From Bordetella genomosp. 7 (GTDB lineage: Bacteria; Pseudomonadota; Gammaproteobacteria; Burkholderiales; Burkholderiaceae_B), in NCBI RefSeq assembly GCF_002261265.1, contig NZ_NEVK01000007.1, positions 124,001 to 188,000 of the forward strand: DNA of 64,000 bases. The letters run 5' to 3'. The first letter of the stretch is position 1. Every line of letters begins with the position of its first letter. Below the pieces are notes generated by a model. That model did not search any database. It was not told where the DNA came from and worked only from the letters and a program-made list of their open reading frames with translations. Positions 62,288 through 64,000 of the stretch are shown piece after piece. The position numbers were made by a program, and so were the translations under genes.

Positions 62288-62851
62288 TCAGGTGCGCGGC
62301 AGCGTGACGCCGCGCTGGCCCTGATACTTGCCGCCGCGATCACGATACGAGGTTTCGCAGACTTCGTCGCTTTCCAGGAACAGCATCTGCGCGCAGCCTT
62401 CGCCGGCGTAGATCTTGGCGGGCAAGGGCGTGGTGTTGGAAAACTCGAGCGTGACGTGGCCTTCCCATTCGGGTTCAAGCGGCGTGACGTTGACGATGAT
62501 GCCGCAACGCGCGTAGGTGCTCTTGCCCAGGCAGATGGTGAGTACGCTGCGGGGGATGCGGAAATACTCGACCGTGCGCGCCAGTGCGAACGAGTTGGGC
62601 GGGATGATGCAGACATCGCCCTTGAAGTCCACGAATGACTTTTCGTCGAACTGCTTGGGGTCGACGATGGTGGAATTGATGTTGGTGAAGATCTTGAATT
62701 CGTCGGCGCAGCGCACGTCGTAGCCGTAGCTGCTGGTGCCATAGCTGACGATACGGCCGCCATTGGCGGTACGGACCTGGCCGGCCTCGAACGGTTCGAT
62801 CATGCCGGCCTCGGCCGCGCGGCGGATCCAGCGGTCGCTTTTGATGCTCAT
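62288..62851 (-). CDS. dcd: dCTP deaminase
   Basis: 187 residues. The dUTPase-like fold contains [19 protein letters not shown] and the deaminase active-site region [21 protein letters not shown]. It converts dCTP to dUTP for dTTP synthesis in the cytoplasm. The length matches homologues, and the C-terminus [13 protein letters not shown], which closes over the substrate, is intact. Confidence 0.95.
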   Translation of the reverse strand: MSIKSDRWIRRAAEAGMIEPFEAGQVRTANGGRIVSYGTSSYGYDVRCADEFKIFTNINSTIVDPKQFDEKSFVDFKGDVCIIPPNSFALARTVEYFRIPRSVLTICLGKSTYARCGIIVNVTPLEPEWEGHVTLEFSNTTPLPAKIYAGEGCAQMLFLESDEVCETSYRDRGGKYQGQRGVTLPRT

Positions 62852-62932
62852 GAAATTTGCCCCGGTTGGTTGCCGGCTATTTTATCTGCTTGCGCAAGCC
62901 GGCGGCCCCTGCGGCGGTCAAGGGCGGGCGGC

Positions 62933-64000
62933 TCAATCGTCAAAGAAGGTGCGATAGACCAGCGCAATGCCGCTCACGGTACCACCTTTCAAGTCCAGCG
63001 ACAGGCCGCGCGCCAGGCGATAGCTCAGCCGCCCCACGGTTTCGGAGCCGGACATGGCCTGCTCGACGCTGAGCGTGATGCCATTGGCGAAGCGCTTGCT
63101 GGCGACCACGAATTGGGTGGCCAGCGCGCTGTTGCTGTCCATGTTGATCTGGCTGGCCACGGTGCGGTCGGGCAGCAGGCTGCCCGAACTGCCGACGGTA
63201 CCCGAGCGGATGCTGAGCTCGTCCAGCCCCAGCTGCCGGTAGAAAGGCTGCCCGCCCCCCAGCAGCGCCGTGCCCACCGACAGCAGCAGCGCGGCGTCGC
63301 TGCCGCCTTCGTCCGGGCCGCGGCCCAGGATCAGCCACGACAGTTTCTCGACATCGCTGACTTCGGGGTAGGACACCAGGTCGATACGGGGACGCTGCGC
63401 CGTGCCACTGACCCGCACGCCTGCCTCGACCTGCTCGCCCGTGCGCAGCGCCTCGATGTCGAGCAAGGGGTTATCCAGCCTGCCCTGGAAGGTAAGCGTG
63501 CCGCGCCGCAGGCGCAGCTTCTGCCCGTAGGCTTCGATGCCGCCGCCGCGCGTGCGCAGCGCGCCCAGCCCGGTCAGGCGGCCGTCGGCCATGCGGATCT
63601 CGATGGCGCCCACCAGCCCCGCATCCAGCCCCATGCCGGTGATGTAGAAGCGCGGACCCATGTCGAACTTCAGGTTCATGGACATCTGCAGCGGCGAGGA
63701 TCGCGCCTGCTCGTCCTGCCCCGCGCGGATCACTCGCACGTCGTCATCCAGGCTGGGCACGCCTTGCAGGATTTCCAGGCTGAACCAGCCCGCGTCGGCG
63801 ACGAGGTCACCGGTGATGGACAGACGGGGCAGCTGCGCGTCGATATCGACGTTGCCCGATACCATCGCGTAACGGTCCGAGCGTTGCAGCGCCGGAAAAC
63901 GGTGCAGCTTGACGCGCACCGCGCCCCGGTTCTGCAGCAGGTCCCAGTGCCCGGTGGCTTCCACGTAGCCGTCCTTGGCATCGGGATTGGTGGTGATCCA
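62933..64000 (-). CDS. tamB: Translocation and assembly module protein TamB (C-terminal part)
   Basis: The frame runs open to the right edge and gives 355 visible codons; the gene starts outside the window. The stop is at 62933. The end (RLSYRLARGLSLDLKGGTV) and the LLDIEALRTGEQVEAGVRVS segment match the conserved TamB (DUF490) domain. TamB is an inner-membrane protein that spans the periplasm, carries lipids, and works with TamA. The beta-rich repeats fit a groove-like fold. Confidence 0.9.
   Translation of the reverse strand, partial: WITTNPDAKDGYVEATGHWDLLQNRGAVRVKLHRFPALQRSDRYAMVSGNVDIDAQLPRLSITGDLVADAGWFSLEILQGVPSLDDDVRVIRAGQDEQARSSPLQMSMNLKFDMGPRFYITGMGLDAGLVGAIEIRMADGRLTGLGALRTRGGGIEAYGQKLRLRRGTLTFQGRLDNPLLDIEALRTGEQVEAGVRVSGTAQRPRIDLVSYPEVSDVEKLSWLILGRGPDEGGSDAALLLSVGTALLGGGQPFYRQLGLDELSIRSGTVGSSGSLLPDRTVASQINMDSNSALATQFVVASKRFANGITLSVEQAMSGSETVGRLSYRLARGLSLDLKGGTVSGIALVYRTFFDD

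Overview
The window is high-GC DNA with dense, strand-switching operons. It most resembles an Alcaligenaceae betaproteobacterium of the Bordetella/Achromobacter type. The reasons are a Bug/TctC-type solute receptor, a ZIP transporter of the Bordetella BbZIP type, and the general gene style. The species cannot be fixed from sequence reading alone. The window opens inside folA and closes inside tamB.

Region 1 (1-13055) is catabolic. A MocR-type regulator diverges from an omega-amino acid (beta-alanine type) aminotransferase and a CoA-acylating semialdehyde dehydrogenase. A second cassette follows, in which two M81 (MlrC-like) metallopeptidases flank a complete peptide-type ABC importer: binding protein, two permeases and a fused double ATPase. 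A DUF945/YdgA-like protein (13223-15142) ends in a strong hairpin terminator.

Region 2 (15288-40023) is a denitrification island. It holds a CysG with a shrunken methyltransferase half, a Dnr-type Crp/Fnr regulator and a small zinc-ribbon protein. The nitric oxide reductase genes norQEF and norCBD run leftward. A rightward run nirS-T-B-C-F-D-L-G-H-J-E-N continues, with overlaps, into ccmABCDEFGHI. It encodes cytochrome cd1 nitrite reductase, its electron donors, heme d1 synthesis and the cytochrome c maturation machinery that all these c-type cytochromes need. Palindromes of the form TTGAY-N4-RTCAA lie upstream of norC, between norQ and nirS, and upstream of nap. Three of them sit at the class II (-41.5) distance from plausible -10 boxes, so one NO- or oxygen-responsive regulator probably controls the whole set.

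Region 3 (40054-44850) is the glycine cleavage operon gcvTHP, transcribed leftward behind a tandem glycine riboswitch. Divergent from it is the periplasmic nitrate reductase operon napFDAGHBC (45058-51159), with a shortened NapF and GC-rich tandem repeats before napA. The window therefore encodes nitrate to nitrite to NO to N2O. No nitrous oxide reductase or membrane nitrate reductase is present here.

Region 4 (51174-64000) is mixed. It contains a sodA-ZIP pair with a Fur-like AT-rich element, an HI0933-type flavoprotein, and a biodegradative Orn/Lys/Arg decarboxylase beside an unrecognised 149-residue protein. It also has a VOC-fold protein and a LysR regulator divergent from a gamma-glutamyltransferase/Bug receptor/GAF protein module. 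Last come dcd and the 3' part of tamB.
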